Shown: positions 1 to 7,181 of the stretch, piece after piece
Layout of the letters: each line of letters opens with the position of its first letter
How positions within the stretch are numbered: position 1 is the stretch's first letter
Assembly: GCA_001483205.1 (NCBI GenBank)
Contig: JPPB01000302.1
Span: forward strand, 1 to 9,076
Length of the DNA: 9,076 nucleotides
DNA from: an alpha proteobacterium 3107
Lineage (GTDB): Bacteria; Pseudomonadota; Alphaproteobacteria; Rhodobacterales; Rhodobacteraceae
Direction: 5' to 3'
The notes under the pieces: model-generated
Told to the model about the DNA's origin: nothing
Seen by the model: the letters and a program-made list of their open reading frames with translations, nothing else
The model's database searches: none
Position numbers and translations under genes: made by a program

Positions 1-314
1 TCGCCGATGCCCGCTTTGCCAAACCGCTGGATCGGGAGCTGATCCGGGGGCTGGTTACGGGCCATGAGGCGCTGATCACCATCGAGGAAGGCGCGGTCGG
101 CGGGTTCGGCAGCCATGTCGCCCTGCTGCTGGCCAATGAAGGGCTGTTTGATAAGGGGCTGAAGTTTCGCTCAATGGTCCTGCCCGATGTTTTCATTGAT
201 CAGGCCAGCCCGGCCCGGATGTATGATGTCGCGGCGATGAACGCCCCGCATATCGAGGCCAGGGTGCTTGAGGTTCTGGGCGGGGCCAGGAAACCCCGCA
301 AGCGTAGGGGATAG
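1..314 (+). CDS. dxs: 1-deoxy-D-xylulose-5-phosphate synthase, C-terminal end (partial)
   Basis: This is the last 103 or so residues of Dxs, cut by the left edge; the first complete codon begins at base 3 and the stop is TAG at 312-314. Dxs is a cytosolic thiamine-diphosphate enzyme that condenses pyruvate and glyceraldehyde-3-phosphate, the first step of the MEP route to isoprenoids. What is visible is the C-terminal transketolase-like domain: DARFAKPLD, then [19 protein letters not shown], then the LPD.FI.Q segment, all in the family order and at the expected distance from the C-terminus. The protein ends in a basic tail (RKPRKRRG) that looks lineage-specific. The thiamine-binding and catalytic N-terminal parts lie outside the window. 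A hairpin terminator follows at 379-413. The family call is firm; nothing can be said of the promoter or upstream neighbours. Confidence 0.93.
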   Translation, partial: ADARFAKPLDRELIRGLVTGHEALITIEEGAVGGFGSHVALLLANEGLFDKGLKFRSMVLPDVFIDQASPARMYDVAAMNAPHIEARVLEVLGGARKPRKRRG

Positions 315-378
315 GCCGGGGGCCAAGGGGGGCTGGTAAGAAGGGGCGGGACTTCAGAACAGAGGGCAGCGCCCGGCC

Positions 379-413
379 CGGCGGGTGCAAAGCGCCCGCC
401 GTTGTCACTTTTT
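379..413 (+). terminator. Probable Rho-independent terminator after dxs
   Basis: A GC-rich hairpin lies 65 bases after the dxs stop. Bases 379-388 pair with 392-401 (10 pairs, one G-T wobble) around an AAA loop at 389-391. A run of five T (409-413) follows after 7 mixed bases. The delayed T run makes it a less than perfect intrinsic terminator. The position between two same-strand genes suggests it separates the dxs and lpdA transcripts. The rest of the 315-510 gap shows no convincing promoter, though one for lpdA is expected there. Confidence 0.55.
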
Positions 414-510
414 CCCACCCCCCGCCGACAAAAAAACTTGCCACGCGCAAGCCATCGGTGGACCATGCGCCAAACCCGACACCTGATTTGCAAAACAACA
501 GGAGACCCCC

Positions 511-1899
511 ATGGCCCACTATGACGTTATCGTAATCGGCAGCGGCCCCGGCGGATATGTCTGCGCCATCCGCTGCGCGCAACTGGGCCTGAAGGTCGCT
601 TGTGTCGAGGGGCGCAACACCCTTGGCGGCACCTGCCTGAATGTCGGCTGCATCCCCTCAAAGGCGCTGCTGCACGCCTCTCATTCCCTGCACGAGGCCG
701 AGCACAATTTTGCGAAGATGGGCCTCAAGACCCCCCGCCCCGAAATCGACTGGAAAGCGATGCGCGCCTACAAGGACGACATCATCGCCCAAAACACGCG
801 GGGCATCGAGTTCCTGTTCAAAAAAAACAAGATAGACTGGCTGAAAGGTTGGGGGACAATCCCGGAACCCGGTAAGGTCAGGGTTGGCGAGACGGTATAT
901 GAGGCCAGAAATATCGTCATCGCCACCGGGTCCGAGGCCACCTCTCTGCCCGGCGTTGAAATCGACGAAAAGAGTGTCGTCACCTCGACCGGTGCCTTGG
1001 AGCTTGCCAGGATTCCGAAATCGATGATCGTGATCGGCGCGGGCGTGATCGGGCTTGAGATGGGGTCGGTCTATGCCCGGCTGGGCACGAAGGTGACCGT
1101 GGTCGAATATCTTGATCAGGTGACGCCGGGCATGGACAGGGAAATTGCCCGGGCCTTTCAGAAGGTTCTTAAGAAACAGGGCTTTAGCTTTATTATGGGC
1201 GCGGCAGTCCGGTCTGTCGAGGCGCTGAAGACCAGGGCAAAGGTGACATACCGGGCCGGAAACGCTGACAAAGACACCGTGATTGATGCCGAGGTCGTAT
1301 TGGTCGCGACGGGCCGCAAACCCTATACCGACGGGCTGGAGCTTGAGGCGCTCGGGGTTGCGCTGTCACCGCAGGGCCGGATCGTGACCGATGCGCGCTG
1401 GGCCACCAATGTCAGCGGCATCCACGCGATCGGCGATTGCATCGACGGCCCGATGCTGGCCCATAAGGCCGAGGACGAGGGCATGGCGGTGGCCGAAATC
1501 ATCGCCGGGCGACATGGCCATGTGAATTATGACGTGATCCCCGGCGTGGTTTATACCACCCCCGAAGTCGCCGCCGTCGGCAGGACCGAAGAGCAACTGA
1601 AAGAAGAGGGCCGCGCCTATAAGGCGGGCAAGTTCTCTTTCATGGGCAATGGCCGGGCCAAAGCGGTGTTTCAGGGCGAGGGTATGGTGAAGCTGCTGGC
1701 GGATGCAGAGACAGACCGCATTCTTGGCTGCCATATCCTTGGCCCCGGCGCAGGCGATCTGATCCATGAAATCTGCGTGGCGATGGAGTTCGGGGCGTCG
1801 GCAGAGGATGTGGCGCTGACCTGCCATGCACATCCGACATTCTCGGAAGCGGTGCGCGAGGCGGCGCTTGCCTGCGGCGACGGGCCGATTCATGCGTGA
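511..1899 (+). CDS. lpdA: Dihydrolipoyl dehydrogenase (E3)
   Basis: This 462-residue flavoprotein reoxidises dihydrolipoyl groups with NAD+ in 2-oxoacid dehydrogenase complexes or the glycine cleavage system. It shows the full family layout: FAD-binding GSGPGG at 10-15; the redox-active disulfide in [13 protein letters not shown] (C42 and C47); the NAD-binding GAGVIG at 176-181; the second FAD motif GIHAIGD at 303-309; and a C-terminal dimerisation domain with the catalytic pair H441/E446 in CHAHPTFSE. The length is typical. The ATG at 511 is well supported by AGGAG at 500-504 with a 6-base gap. The stop TGA (1897-1899) runs into a hairpin. No E1 or E2 subunit gene is adjacent in this window, so which complex it serves cannot be decided. 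Family call very firm; it could equally be named lpd. Confidence 0.96.
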   Translation: MAHYDVIVIGSGPGGYVCAIRCAQLGLKVACVEGRNTLGGTCLNVGCIPSKALLHASHSLHEAEHNFAKMGLKTPRPEIDWKAMRAYKDDIIAQNTRGIEFLFKKNKIDWLKGWGTIPEPGKVRVGETVYEARNIVIATGSEATSLPGVEIDEKSVVTSTGALELARIPKSMIVIGAGVIGLEMGSVYARLGTKVTVVEYLDQVTPGMDREIARAFQKVLKKQGFSFIMGAAVRSVEALKTRAKVTYRAGNADKDTVIDAEVVLVATGRKPYTDGLELEALGVALSPQGRIVTDARWATNVSGIHAIGDCIDGPMLAHKAEDEGMAVAEIIAGRHGHVNYDVIPGVVYTTPEVAAVGRTEEQLKEEGRAYKAGKFSFMGNGRAKAVFQGEGMVKLLADAETDRILGCHILGPGAGDLIHEICVAMEFGASAEDVALTCHAHPTFSEAVREAALACGDGPIHA

Positions 1900-1928
1900 G
1901 GGGTAAGGGGGGGCGGCGCGCTTACCCC
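1900..1928 (+). terminator. Hairpin directly after the lpdA stop codon
   Basis: GGGGTAAG (1900-1907) and CTTACCCC (1921-1928) form a perfect 8-pair stem starting at the base after the lpdA stop, with a 13-base G-rich loop. There is no T run, so it is not a canonical intrinsic terminator. It sits between convergent genes (lpdA and tgt), where a bidirectional 3'-end signal is expected. It overlaps the left part of the intergenic repeat at 1911-2042. Confidence 0.35.
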
Positions 1929-2042
1929 CCTGAGCGGGCCGGATGCGGCGTTCCGGGCTGTTCACGCATCTGTCCCGGCAAAGCGACCAACGTTCCGCCG
2001 GGCGGGACGGATTGGCGGCTGATGCGCCACCATGCAGACCCC
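1911..2042 (+). repeat. Intergenic repeat copy A, 3' side of tgt
   Basis: This fills most of the lpdA-tgt gap and ends 2 bases short of the tgt stop codon. It resembles two other places in the window. Bases 1911-2028 align, with gaps, to the reverse complement of 3253-3359: they share GGGCGGCGCGC, then about 35 bases at roughly three-quarters identity (1939-1972), then an identical GTTCCGCCGGGCGG (1992-2005) with an ACG.ATT.GG continuation. Bases 1999-2042 align to 3400-3440 in the same orientation, sharing TGATGCGC, CATGCA and ACCCC in order. Short frames cross it, but they do not match between copies as a protein, so it reads as non-coding. Confidence 0.6.
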
Positions 2043-2044
2043 GT

Positions 2045-3175
2045 TCAAAGCGGCTCAATATCCCCCTGCCCCCACTCTGCCAGCCGCGCCGCCTGAAATG
2101 CGCCGAATGCGCCCCTGCCGATGGCATCCCGGATACCGGCCATCAGGCTCTGGTAGTATTCGAGATTATGCCAGGTCAGCAACATCCCCGACAGCATTTC
2201 CCCGGCGCGGAACAGGTGATGCAGATAGGCGCGGGAATAGTGCGAACAGGCCGGGCAGCGGCAGGTTTCCTCCAGCGGACGCGGGTCATCCCGGTGCCGG
2301 GCGTTCCTGATATTCACCACCCCCCGGCGGGTGAACGCCTGCCCCGTCCGGCCCGAACGCGACGGCAACACGCAATCGAACATGTCCACGCCACGGGCAA
2401 CCGCGCCGAGGATGTCATCGGGTTTGCCGACTCCCATCAGATAACGCGGCCTGTCTGCGGGCAGCATGTCCGGCGCATAGTCGAGAACCCTGAACATCGC
2501 CTGTTGGCCCTCGCCCACGGCCAGCCCGCCGATGGCATAGCCGTCAAAGCCGATTGCCCTTAACGCCCCGGCACTTTCCTCGCGCTGGTCCCTGAACACA
2601 CTGCCCTGCTGGATGCCGAACAGTGCATGGCCGGGCCGGTCCCCGAATGCGGCCCTTGAGCGCTCTGCCCAGCGCATCGACAGGCGCATCGACGCGCGCG
2701 CGGCTGTTTCCTCGGCGGGAAACGGCGTGCATTCGTCAAAGCACATCACGATGTCAGAACCGAGCAGGCGCTGAATGTCCATCGACCGTTCCGGGGTGAT
2801 CTGATGCCGCGACCCGTCGATATGGGATTTGAACGTCACCCCGTGTTCCGTCAGTTTGCGCAGGCCCGAAAGGCTCATCACCTGAAAGCCGCCGCTGTCG
2901 GTCAGGATCGGCTTTGGCCAGTGCATGAACCGATGCAGCCCGCCGAGGCGCGCAATACGTTCGGCCCCCGGACGCAGCATCAGGTGGTATGTGTTGCCAA
3001 GCAGGATGTCGGCCCCGGTGGCGGCGACGCTTTCGGGCATCATCGCCTTGACGGTTGCCGCGGTGCCGACCGGCATGAAGGCGGGGGTGCGAATCCCGCC
3101 CCTGGGCGTCGAGACCGTGCCGAGGCGGGCCTTGCCGTCCTGCCCGTGCAACGTGAATGAAAAGCGTTCGCTCAT
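2045..3175 (-). CDS. tgt: tRNA-guanine(34) transglycosylase (queuine tRNA-ribosyltransferase)
   Basis: The 376-residue enzyme swaps guanine at the wobble position of GUN-anticodon tRNAs for the queuosine precursor preQ1. Substrate-pocket motifs are intact: [11 protein letters not shown] with the general acid/base D93; FDECTP (D147); GIQQG (187-191); GGLAVGE (216-222); and [15 protein letters not shown], whose D267 is the expected nucleophile. The zinc site is complete: C305, C307, C310 and H336. The 38-residue distance from nucleophile to first zinc cysteine matches the Zymomonas enzyme as I recall it. The start at 3175 gives the family length, but the preceding sequence has only a weak GCGGG-type ribosome site. 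It converges with lpdA. No queA lies next to it here. Repeat copies lie on both sides. Family call very firm. Confidence 0.96.
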   Translation of the reverse strand: MSERFSFTLHGQDGKARLGTVSTPRGGIRTPAFMPVGTAATVKAMMPESVAATGADILLGNTYHLMLRPGAERIARLGGLHRFMHWPKPILTDSGGFQVMSLSGLRKLTEHGVTFKSHIDGSRHQITPERSMDIQRLLGSDIVMCFDECTPFPAEETAARASMRLSMRWAERSRAAFGDRPGHALFGIQQGSVFRDQREESAGALRAIGFDGYAIGGLAVGEGQQAMFRVLDYAPDMLPADRPRYLMGVGKPDDILGAVARGVDMFDCVLPSRSGRTGQAFTRRGVVNIRNARHRDDPRPLEETCRCPACSHYSRAYLHHLFRAGEMLSGMLLTWHNLEYYQSLMAGIRDAIGRGAFGAFQAARLAEWGQGDIEPL

Positions 3176-3252
3176 GGGTTTGCCCGCAGATGGTTAAGGG
3201 GGGTGTTCTGCGCCGGATTGCCGGAAATGCCAAGGGAAGAGCCGGGTATATT

Positions 3253-3359
3253 GGCGCGTTGGTGGCCAAATCGTCCGCCCGGCGGAACTGCCCAAGCCGC
3301 GTCGTTGAGCGGGTGCGCGAACAGTCCCGAAAGGCAGCGTCCGGGGGCGCGCGCCGCCC
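3253..3359 (-). repeat. Intergenic repeat copy B, 5' side of tgt
   Basis: The reverse complement of this stretch aligns to copy A (1911-2028). They share GGGCGGCGCGC at the far end, then CCGGA.GC.GC..T.CGGG and CTGTTC.CGCA.C, a divergent middle of about 20 bases, and an identical GTTCCGCCGGGCGG. It lies 78 bases upstream of the tgt start, so copies A and B point toward each other across tgt. Together with the element at 3367-3443 it occupies most of the 307-base gap 3176-3482; in the remaining bases (3176-3252 and 3444-3482) I see no gene. A tgt promoter must lie in or next to this repeat, but none was readable with confidence. Confidence 0.55.
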
Positions 3360-3366
3360 ACCCCAT

Positions 3367-3443
3367 TGAGGGGTAGACGGCGCGGCCCGGTCTTGCGACC
3401 GGGCGGATGGTTGGCCGTTGATGCGCTATCATGCAACCCCTCA
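3367..3443 (-). other. Structured 77-base intergenic element, three-way-junction fold (possible RNA or 3'-end element)
   Basis: Four nested or adjacent inverted repeats are visible. P1 is a perfect 8-pair closing stem (3367-3374 with 3436-3443). P2 is 5 pairs (3377-3381 with 3414-3418). P3, inside P2, is a perfect 8-pair hairpin (3385-3392 with 3397-3404). P4 is 4 pairs (3419-3422 with 3428-3431), directly abutting P2. The joining strands are 2, 0 and 4 bases, as in a compact three-way junction. Read on the - strand, the P3 loop is GCAA, a GNRA tetraloop. Bases 3400-3440 have a relative at 1999-2042; there P4 is kept only on the - strand, through one G-U wobble. The element lies 40 bases after the oxygenase stop on the same strand, so it could shape that transcript's 3' end. 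It lacks tRNA features and has no T run. Confidence 0.45.
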
Positions 3444-3482
3444 CCCATAACCGGACTATGCAGCGGGCGCATTCACGCCGCA

Positions 3483-4274
3483 TCAATCCGGATCAAGCCA
3501 GCCCCGGATTCCGCCGGGACACTCGGGCCGGAAATAGATGATCACCCGTCCCTCGGGCGGCGCCTCGGCCCCGTCCTGCCACGCGGCGATCCCGTGCAGG
3601 GCGTGACGGTGAAGCGCATAGGCCCCGCCGGGCCGCGCCACCAGCCTGACCCGCCTGCACCTGCGGAAAACCTGCGCGCGCGCCGCGTGATAGGCCCCGG
3701 TCAGATCAACATCGGGCCAGTCCCGTGGCGGATACGGCTCCAAAGCCTGCCGGAACGCCGCCCCCATGATCCTGTGGCTGCCCTCCCACACCACCAGCGG
3801 GCTGGCCCGGTCATCACAGGCCGTCACCGGCAGCCCCAGAACAAAGGCGTGCGGCTCCCGGATCATACGGTGGCGCTCCGGCCCGACGGGCAAAAGGCCA
3901 TCGACATGGGCGGCGTCGCGCCTCTGACGATAACGGAACGCCGCGTCGCCCTCGCCCGTCCTCGGGCGCGGATAGCCGGGAAAGAGCGCCGAAACCTGTG
4001 CCCTGTGCAGCGGCGGCAGCGCCCCGCCCATATACGCCCGCAGAAACGCCACCGCCCGCCCGGTCAGCGGGCCGGAGCCGTTCACCGCCCCCGTCGCATC
4101 ATTCGGCAGGGCGTCAACGCCGACAAACCATGTGCCTTCGCAGTCGAACCCGGCGGGGGGCGCGCCCGCCCCCTGCATCACCCCAATCGCCGCTGGTCCG
4201 GCATGGCCGAGCCACCCCAGCACCGCAGGGTCGCGCCCGAACACGGCCCAGCCCTTCGTGGCAAAATCCGTCAC
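3483..4274 (-). CDS. Putative Fe(II)/2-oxoglutarate-dependent oxygenase (phytanoyl-CoA dioxygenase-like)
   Basis: The protein has 263 residues. The family is inferred from a jelly-roll-type metal site: HVD at 123-125 as the iron-binding HxD, a distal histidine probably H227 in LHRHALHGIAAW, and R243 in GRVIIYFRP as a candidate 2-oxoglutarate-binding arginine. SPLVVWEGSH (158-167) fits the core strand seen in PhyH-like proteins. The substrate is unknown. The start is GTG at 4274-4272, overlapping the TGA stop of the upstream transporter gene by 4 bases (GTGA), with GAGG about 10 bases upstream inside that gene. A GTG one codon earlier is possible. The open frame continues far upstream antisense-free but out of frame with the transporter, so a longer protein is unlikely. 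The overlap implies translational coupling with the transporter. No signal peptide or membrane segment is seen, so it is cytosolic. The family call is moderate; a search against PhyH profiles would settle it. Confidence 0.72.
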   Translation of the reverse strand: MTDFATKGWAVFGRDPAVLGWLGHAGPAAIGVMQGAGAPPAGFDCEGTWFVGVDALPNDATGAVNGSGPLTGRAVAFLRAYMGGALPPLHRAQVSALFPGYPRPRTGEGDAAFRYRQRRDAAHVDGLLPVGPERHRMIREPHAFVLGLPVTACDDRASPLVVWEGSHRIMGAAFRQALEPYPPRDWPDVDLTGAYHAARAQVFRRCRRVRLVARPGGAYALHRHALHGIAAWQDGAEAPPEGRVIIYFRPECPGGIRGWLDPD

Positions 4275-5089
4275 CACCCCAATGCCTCGCGCAGCATGTT
4301 GAGCGCGACCAGCGTCAGGAACAGGGCGAAAATCCGTCTCAGCCGCAGGGGGTCCAGCATATGGGCAAGTCTTGCGCCGAATGGGGCGGTCAGCCATGTT
4401 GCGACGACAACAAGCGCAAAGGCGGGCAGGTTGACCACGCCGACGGTGAAGGGCGGCGCGAGGTCGGGCTGATAGGCCAGAAACCCGATCAGCGAAGGCG
4501 CGGCGATCAGGGCACCAAAGCCCGAGGCCGTGGCGACGGCCTGATGGATCGGCCGCCCGTAAAGGGTCATCAGCGGCACACCGAACGATCCCCCGCCAAT
4601 GCCCATCAGAACGGACAGGAACCCGGTGGCGGCGGACAACCCGGCCCGTGTCACCCCTGCGGGCATTCGCGGGCCGATGCGCCAGTGCGCACGGGCGAAG
4701 GTCATGTAGAGCGCAATGCAGATGCCAAGCAACCCGAACAGGCCCTGCAACACTGCCGATCTTAACACCAGAACCACCAGCGCACCGGTGAACGCCCCGG
4801 CCATAATGCCGGGGGCCCATGTCTTCAGGATGTCCCGGTCCACCGCGCCCTTGCGGTTATGGGCGGTGACCGAGCGCAGAGAGGTGAAGATGATGGTTGC
4901 CAGAGAGGTCGCCAGACAAATGCGCATCAGATCGGGGCTGTCATGGCCGAGCGCTGAAAAGGCGTAGAAAAAGGCGGGAACAAGAACGAGGCCGCCGCCA
5001 ACGCCGAGCAGACCGGCGAGAATACCGGCAAACGCGCCGATCAGCAGAAGCAGCGCCGCCATGGGCAGGAGGATGGTCACGTCCGGCAT
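4271..5089 (-). CDS. TauE/SafE-family membrane transporter (probable anion/sulfite exporter)
   Basis: A 272-residue, very hydrophobic inner-membrane protein with about eight membrane segments. The family's internal duplication is clear: GLLGVGGGLVLVP near residue 30 and MGIGGGSFGVPLM in the second half, each at a membrane segment. Family members move sulfite, sulfoacetate or other organic anions; the substrate here cannot be read from sequence. I chose the ATG at 5089, which follows AGGA with a 9-base gap; an in-frame ATG at 5158 would add 23 polar residues with no good ribosome site. The stop overlaps the start of the downstream oxygenase, so the two form an operon. The 117-base gap upstream (5090-5206) shows no promoter I would defend. 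Family call firm, specificity open. Confidence 0.9.
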   Translation of the reverse strand: MPDVTILLPMAALLLLIGAFAGILAGLLGVGGGLVLVPAFFYAFSALGHDSPDLMRICLATSLATIIFTSLRSVTAHNRKGAVDRDILKTWAPGIMAGAFTGALVVLVLRSAVLQGLFGLLGICIALYMTFARAHWRIGPRMPAGVTRAGLSAATGFLSVLMGIGGGSFGVPLMTLYGRPIHQAVATASGFGALIAAPSLIGFLAYQPDLAPPFTVGVVNLPAFALVVVATWLTAPFGARLAHMLDPLRLRRIFALFLTLVALNMLREALGW

Positions 5090-5206
5090 GGGGGTCTGTC
5101 CTATCCCATGGGGGTGGCCCCGGCAAGGCTGCGTGAAGATCTCTGCATAATGGCGCATAGGCGACCAAACCGCCTGCCCGGCTCGACCAATATGCAGAAG
5201 TCTTTA

Positions 5207-5926
5207 TTAGTAGGTCTCTTCTGTCGTGTGTTTCATTATACAGTCTCTGAAAAAAGCCGACTCGGAAATGACACCAAGACTAACGCGCAAATTGTCTGAT
5301 GCGAGCAGACACACAAGAACGAAATCTGCTCTGCGCCGATCTAACAGAGCAAATCTCTCGCCCATAGCTTCACGCAAATTACCATAATAGTAGCTCGAAA
5401 GTATGCTTGAATCCGGTGGCAATTCCGATCTCAAGGCATAGATTTTAACTCTGTTAATCAACACGCTGTAGGCGGCCGCCCTCTCAAGGTCTCCCACTGA
5501 AAAAAACACTCCGGGAAGGTGATTGCTGGCGGCATCGAGTGACGCGAATGCCGGGCCGGCACTTCCCCAGATCGTATGCTCCATGCCATCCAGAAGTAGG
5601 TAAAACGGCGTTTCATTTTTATCAAGATTTTCTTGATATTCCAAAACGGTGAGCGGTGGTTTTTGGTCTTTAGCGCCTATCAGGTAGCTGGTTAATTCAT
5701 CACAATCTGACGTTTCACCCACATCTTTTCCGGCTAGAAATAAATGATATGCTTCACAAACGTCAACATCTTGGTAGATGTCGCGTTCATTCTTTAACAC
5801 TTCTGATCCTTCATTCGCCAATCCTGCGGAAACAGATGAAAGAGTTATTACGAAACAAAAATAAGCCCATGCGCAAAGCTCACGGAAACCTCTTACGGTC
5901 GGTCGACTTTCATCTAGCGAATGCAT
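5207..5926 (-). CDS. Unrecognised exported protein with four mature cysteines
   Basis: I do not recognise this 239-residue protein. The N-terminus looks like a Sec signal peptide: charged segment to about residue 16, hydrophobic LCAWAYFCFVITLSSVSAGLA (17-37), probable cleavage after AGLA before NEG. The mature part is acidic to neutral with no further clear membrane span, so a periplasmic location is inferred. It has four cysteines (C57, C75, C206, C229), spaced so that two disulfides are possible: an N-terminal pair 18 apart and a C-terminal pair 23 apart. The ATG at 5926 is preceded by AGAGGGG with a 6-base gap, and a good promoter sits at 5953-5981, so it is probably expressed on its own, separately from dusA. 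The gene is visibly richer in A and T than its neighbours, which suggests transfer or relaxed selection. That it is a real gene is likely; function unknown. Confidence 0.72.
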   Translation of the reverse strand: MHSLDESRPTVRGFRELCAWAYFCFVITLSSVSAGLANEGSEVLKNERDIYQDVDVCEAYHLFLAGKDVGETSDCDELTSYLIGAKDQKPPLTVLEYQENLDKNETPFYLLLDGMEHTIWGSAGPAFASLDAASNHLPGVFFSVGDLERAAAYSVLINRVKIYALRSELPPDSSILSSYYYGNLREAMGERFALLDRRRADFVLVCLLASDNLRVSLGVISESAFFRDCIMKHTTEETY

Positions 5927-5952
5927 GGCGGTCCCCTCTTTGCCTGAAATTA

Positions 5953-5981
5953 ACTATAGACTGGCATCTCCGGGTTGTCCA
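5953..5981 (-). promoter_or_regulatory. Promoter of the exported-protein gene
   Basis: On the - strand, a -35 box TGGACA (5981-5976) and a -10 box TATAGT (5958-5953) each match the sigma-70 consensus at five of six bases, with an ideal 17-base spacer. Transcription would start near 5946, about 20 bases before the ATG at 5926. It lies in the 88-base gap after dusA, so the downstream gene need not depend on dusA read-through. Confidence 0.6.
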
Positions 5982-6014
5982 ACGCTTTTCACTACCACCC
6001 CGGCGGGGCCAACA

Positions 6015-7094
6015 TCACGCCGCGACAGGCCGGACATAAGACAGCGCCTCGTCCAGCACCTCCGGCCCTGCCCCCGCACGGCACCCCTGTTCCGACAGCA
6101 CCCGCCGCCACTGCCGCGCGCCGGGCCGCCCGGCAAACAGCCCCAGCATATGGCGCGTGACCTCATGCAGCCTGCCGCCCCTCTCCACATGCCCGGCGAT
6201 ATAGGGCCGCATCGCCGCCGCCACATCCCAGGCACCTCTCGGCCCGACAGCAGGCACCCCGAATATCCGCGCATCCGCCGCAAGCAGGATGTCGCACGGG
6301 CCATGATAGGCCGCCCGCCCGACCATGACGCCATCGAAACCCTCGGCCAGCAGGCTTTCCGCCTGATCCAGCGACCCGATCCCGCCATTGACAGAGATAT
6401 GAAGCCCCGGAAAATGGTCCTTCATCCGCCGCACCAGCCCATAATCAAGCGGCGGAATTTCCCGGTTCTGTTTCGGACTGAGGCCCTGCAACCACGCCTT
6501 GCGCGCATGAACCTGTATCCGGGTCACGCCCGCATCCCGCACACGGGCAATGAAATCCGGCAGAACCTGCGCGGGGGTCTGTTCATCAACCCCGATCCGG
6601 CACTTGACGGTCACCGGGACCGTCGCCGCCGCCTTCATCGCCGCCACGCATCGGGCGACCAGGGCCGGATGCCGCATCAGAACCGCGCCGAAACATCCGC
6701 ATTTCACCCGGTCGGACGGACAGCCGACATTGAGGTTGATCTCGTTATACCCCGCGTCGCAGGAGATGGCCGTCGCCGCCGCCAGTTCCGCCGGGTCAGA
6801 ACCGCCCAGTTGCACCGCAACCGGATGTTCCGCCGGGTGATGGTCGAGCAAATGCAGCGCGCCGCCGCGCACCAGAGCGGGGGCCGTCACCATTTCGGTA
6901 TAGAGCAGCACCTGCCGGGACATCAGCCGGTGCAGATAGCGACAATGGCGGTCGGTCCAGTCCATCATCGGCGCGACACTCAGCCGTGCAGCGGTATGAA
7001 CATCCGGTTTTATGGTGGTTGCTCCGTGTGTTGGGTGTGGCGCTGTCTTTATGAGGCGTTTGTCTGACGGGTGTTTCGCACGAATTGCCATCAT
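6015..7094 (-). CDS. dusA: tRNA-dihydrouridine(20/20a) synthase
   Basis: An FMN- and NADPH-dependent enzyme that reduces uridines 20/20a in the tRNA D-loop. Counting from the ATG at 7094 (359 residues): flavin-barrel start SVAPMMDWTDRHCR from residue 39; EINLNVGCPSDRV with the catalytic C125; the DusA-type segment HARKAWLQGLSPKQNR at 196-211, which separates it from DusB and DusC; the FMN phosphate-binding strands NGGIG near 236-240 and MVGRAAY at 257-263. The start is uncertain. ATGs at 7178, 7094 and 7091 all lack a good ribosome site and give a long N-terminus with no expected homology. Family length (about 330) would be met by a start at 7013, where an ATA codon follows GGAG at an ideal 8-base gap. 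I list 7094 as the longest plausible conventional start. Function firm. Confidence 0.93.
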   Translation of the reverse strand: MMAIRAKHPSDKRLIKTAPHPTHGATTIKPDVHTAARLSVAPMMDWTDRHCRYLHRLMSRQVLLYTEMVTAPALVRGGALHLLDHHPAEHPVAVQLGGSDPAELAAATAISCDAGYNEINLNVGCPSDRVKCGCFGAVLMRHPALVARCVAAMKAAATVPVTVKCRIGVDEQTPAQVLPDFIARVRDAGVTRIQVHARKAWLQGLSPKQNREIPPLDYGLVRRMKDHFPGLHISVNGGIGSLDQAESLLAEGFDGVMVGRAAYHGPCDILLAADARIFGVPAVGPRGAWDVAAAMRPYIAGHVERGGRLHEVTRHMLGLFAGRPGARQWRRVLSEQGCRAGAGPEVLDEALSYVRPVAA

Positions 7095-7148
7095 AAGAAA
7101 AGGGGCGATGGGGGTGAAAGCTGTGACCTTCTGCGCCGCGCCCGGCCC

Positions 7149-7178
7149 GTGATATGGGCTGACGGCATAAAACGGCAA
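7149..7178 (-). promoter_or_regulatory. Possible dusA promoter
   Basis: On the - strand, TTGCCG (7178-7173) and TATCAC (7154-7149) are each four-of-six matches to -35 and -10 boxes with an 18-base spacer. Transcription would start near 7142, upstream of all dusA starts except the ATG at 7178, which would then be excluded. The match is weak and the stretch is shared with the start of a small + strand frame. Confidence 0.25.
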
Positions 7179-7181
7179 AAA

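Noticed and set aside
1943..2563. A 206-codon + strand frame crossing the intergenic repeat into antisense tgt
   Set aside because: Most of it is the reverse of tgt, and the repeat part does not conserve a reading frame between copies.
3367..3443. The structured element as a tRNA
   Set aside because: The size and closing stem are tRNA-like, but there is no TTCRA-type T loop, no anticodon arm of 5 pairs with a 7-base loop, and one hairpin is nested within another stem.
3172..3486. Short - strand frames of 92-104 codons across the repeat-filled gap
   Set aside because: They span repeats and hairpins, lack ribosome sites, and copies A and B do not preserve the same protein.
3366..4472. A 368-codon + strand frame opposite the oxygenase and transporter end
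   Set aside because: The product is dominated by Arg, Pro and His, typical of antisense frames in GC-rich DNA, while the - strand frames give family-like proteins with a translational overlap.
4275..4820. Upstream extension of the oxygenase frame inside the transporter gene
   Set aside because: It reads the transporter gene in the wrong frame, is rich in Arg/Ala without motifs, and the GTG at the transporter stop has a better start context.
6784..6840. Two occurrences of GTTCCGCCGGGT within dusA resembling the intergenic repeat core
   Set aside because: They lie in conserved dusA codons and match the repeat for only about 12 bases, so they are most likely coincidence.
5925..7067. A 380-codon + strand frame opposite dusA
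   Set aside because: Arg/Pro/His-rich composition without domains; dusA on the other strand is certain.
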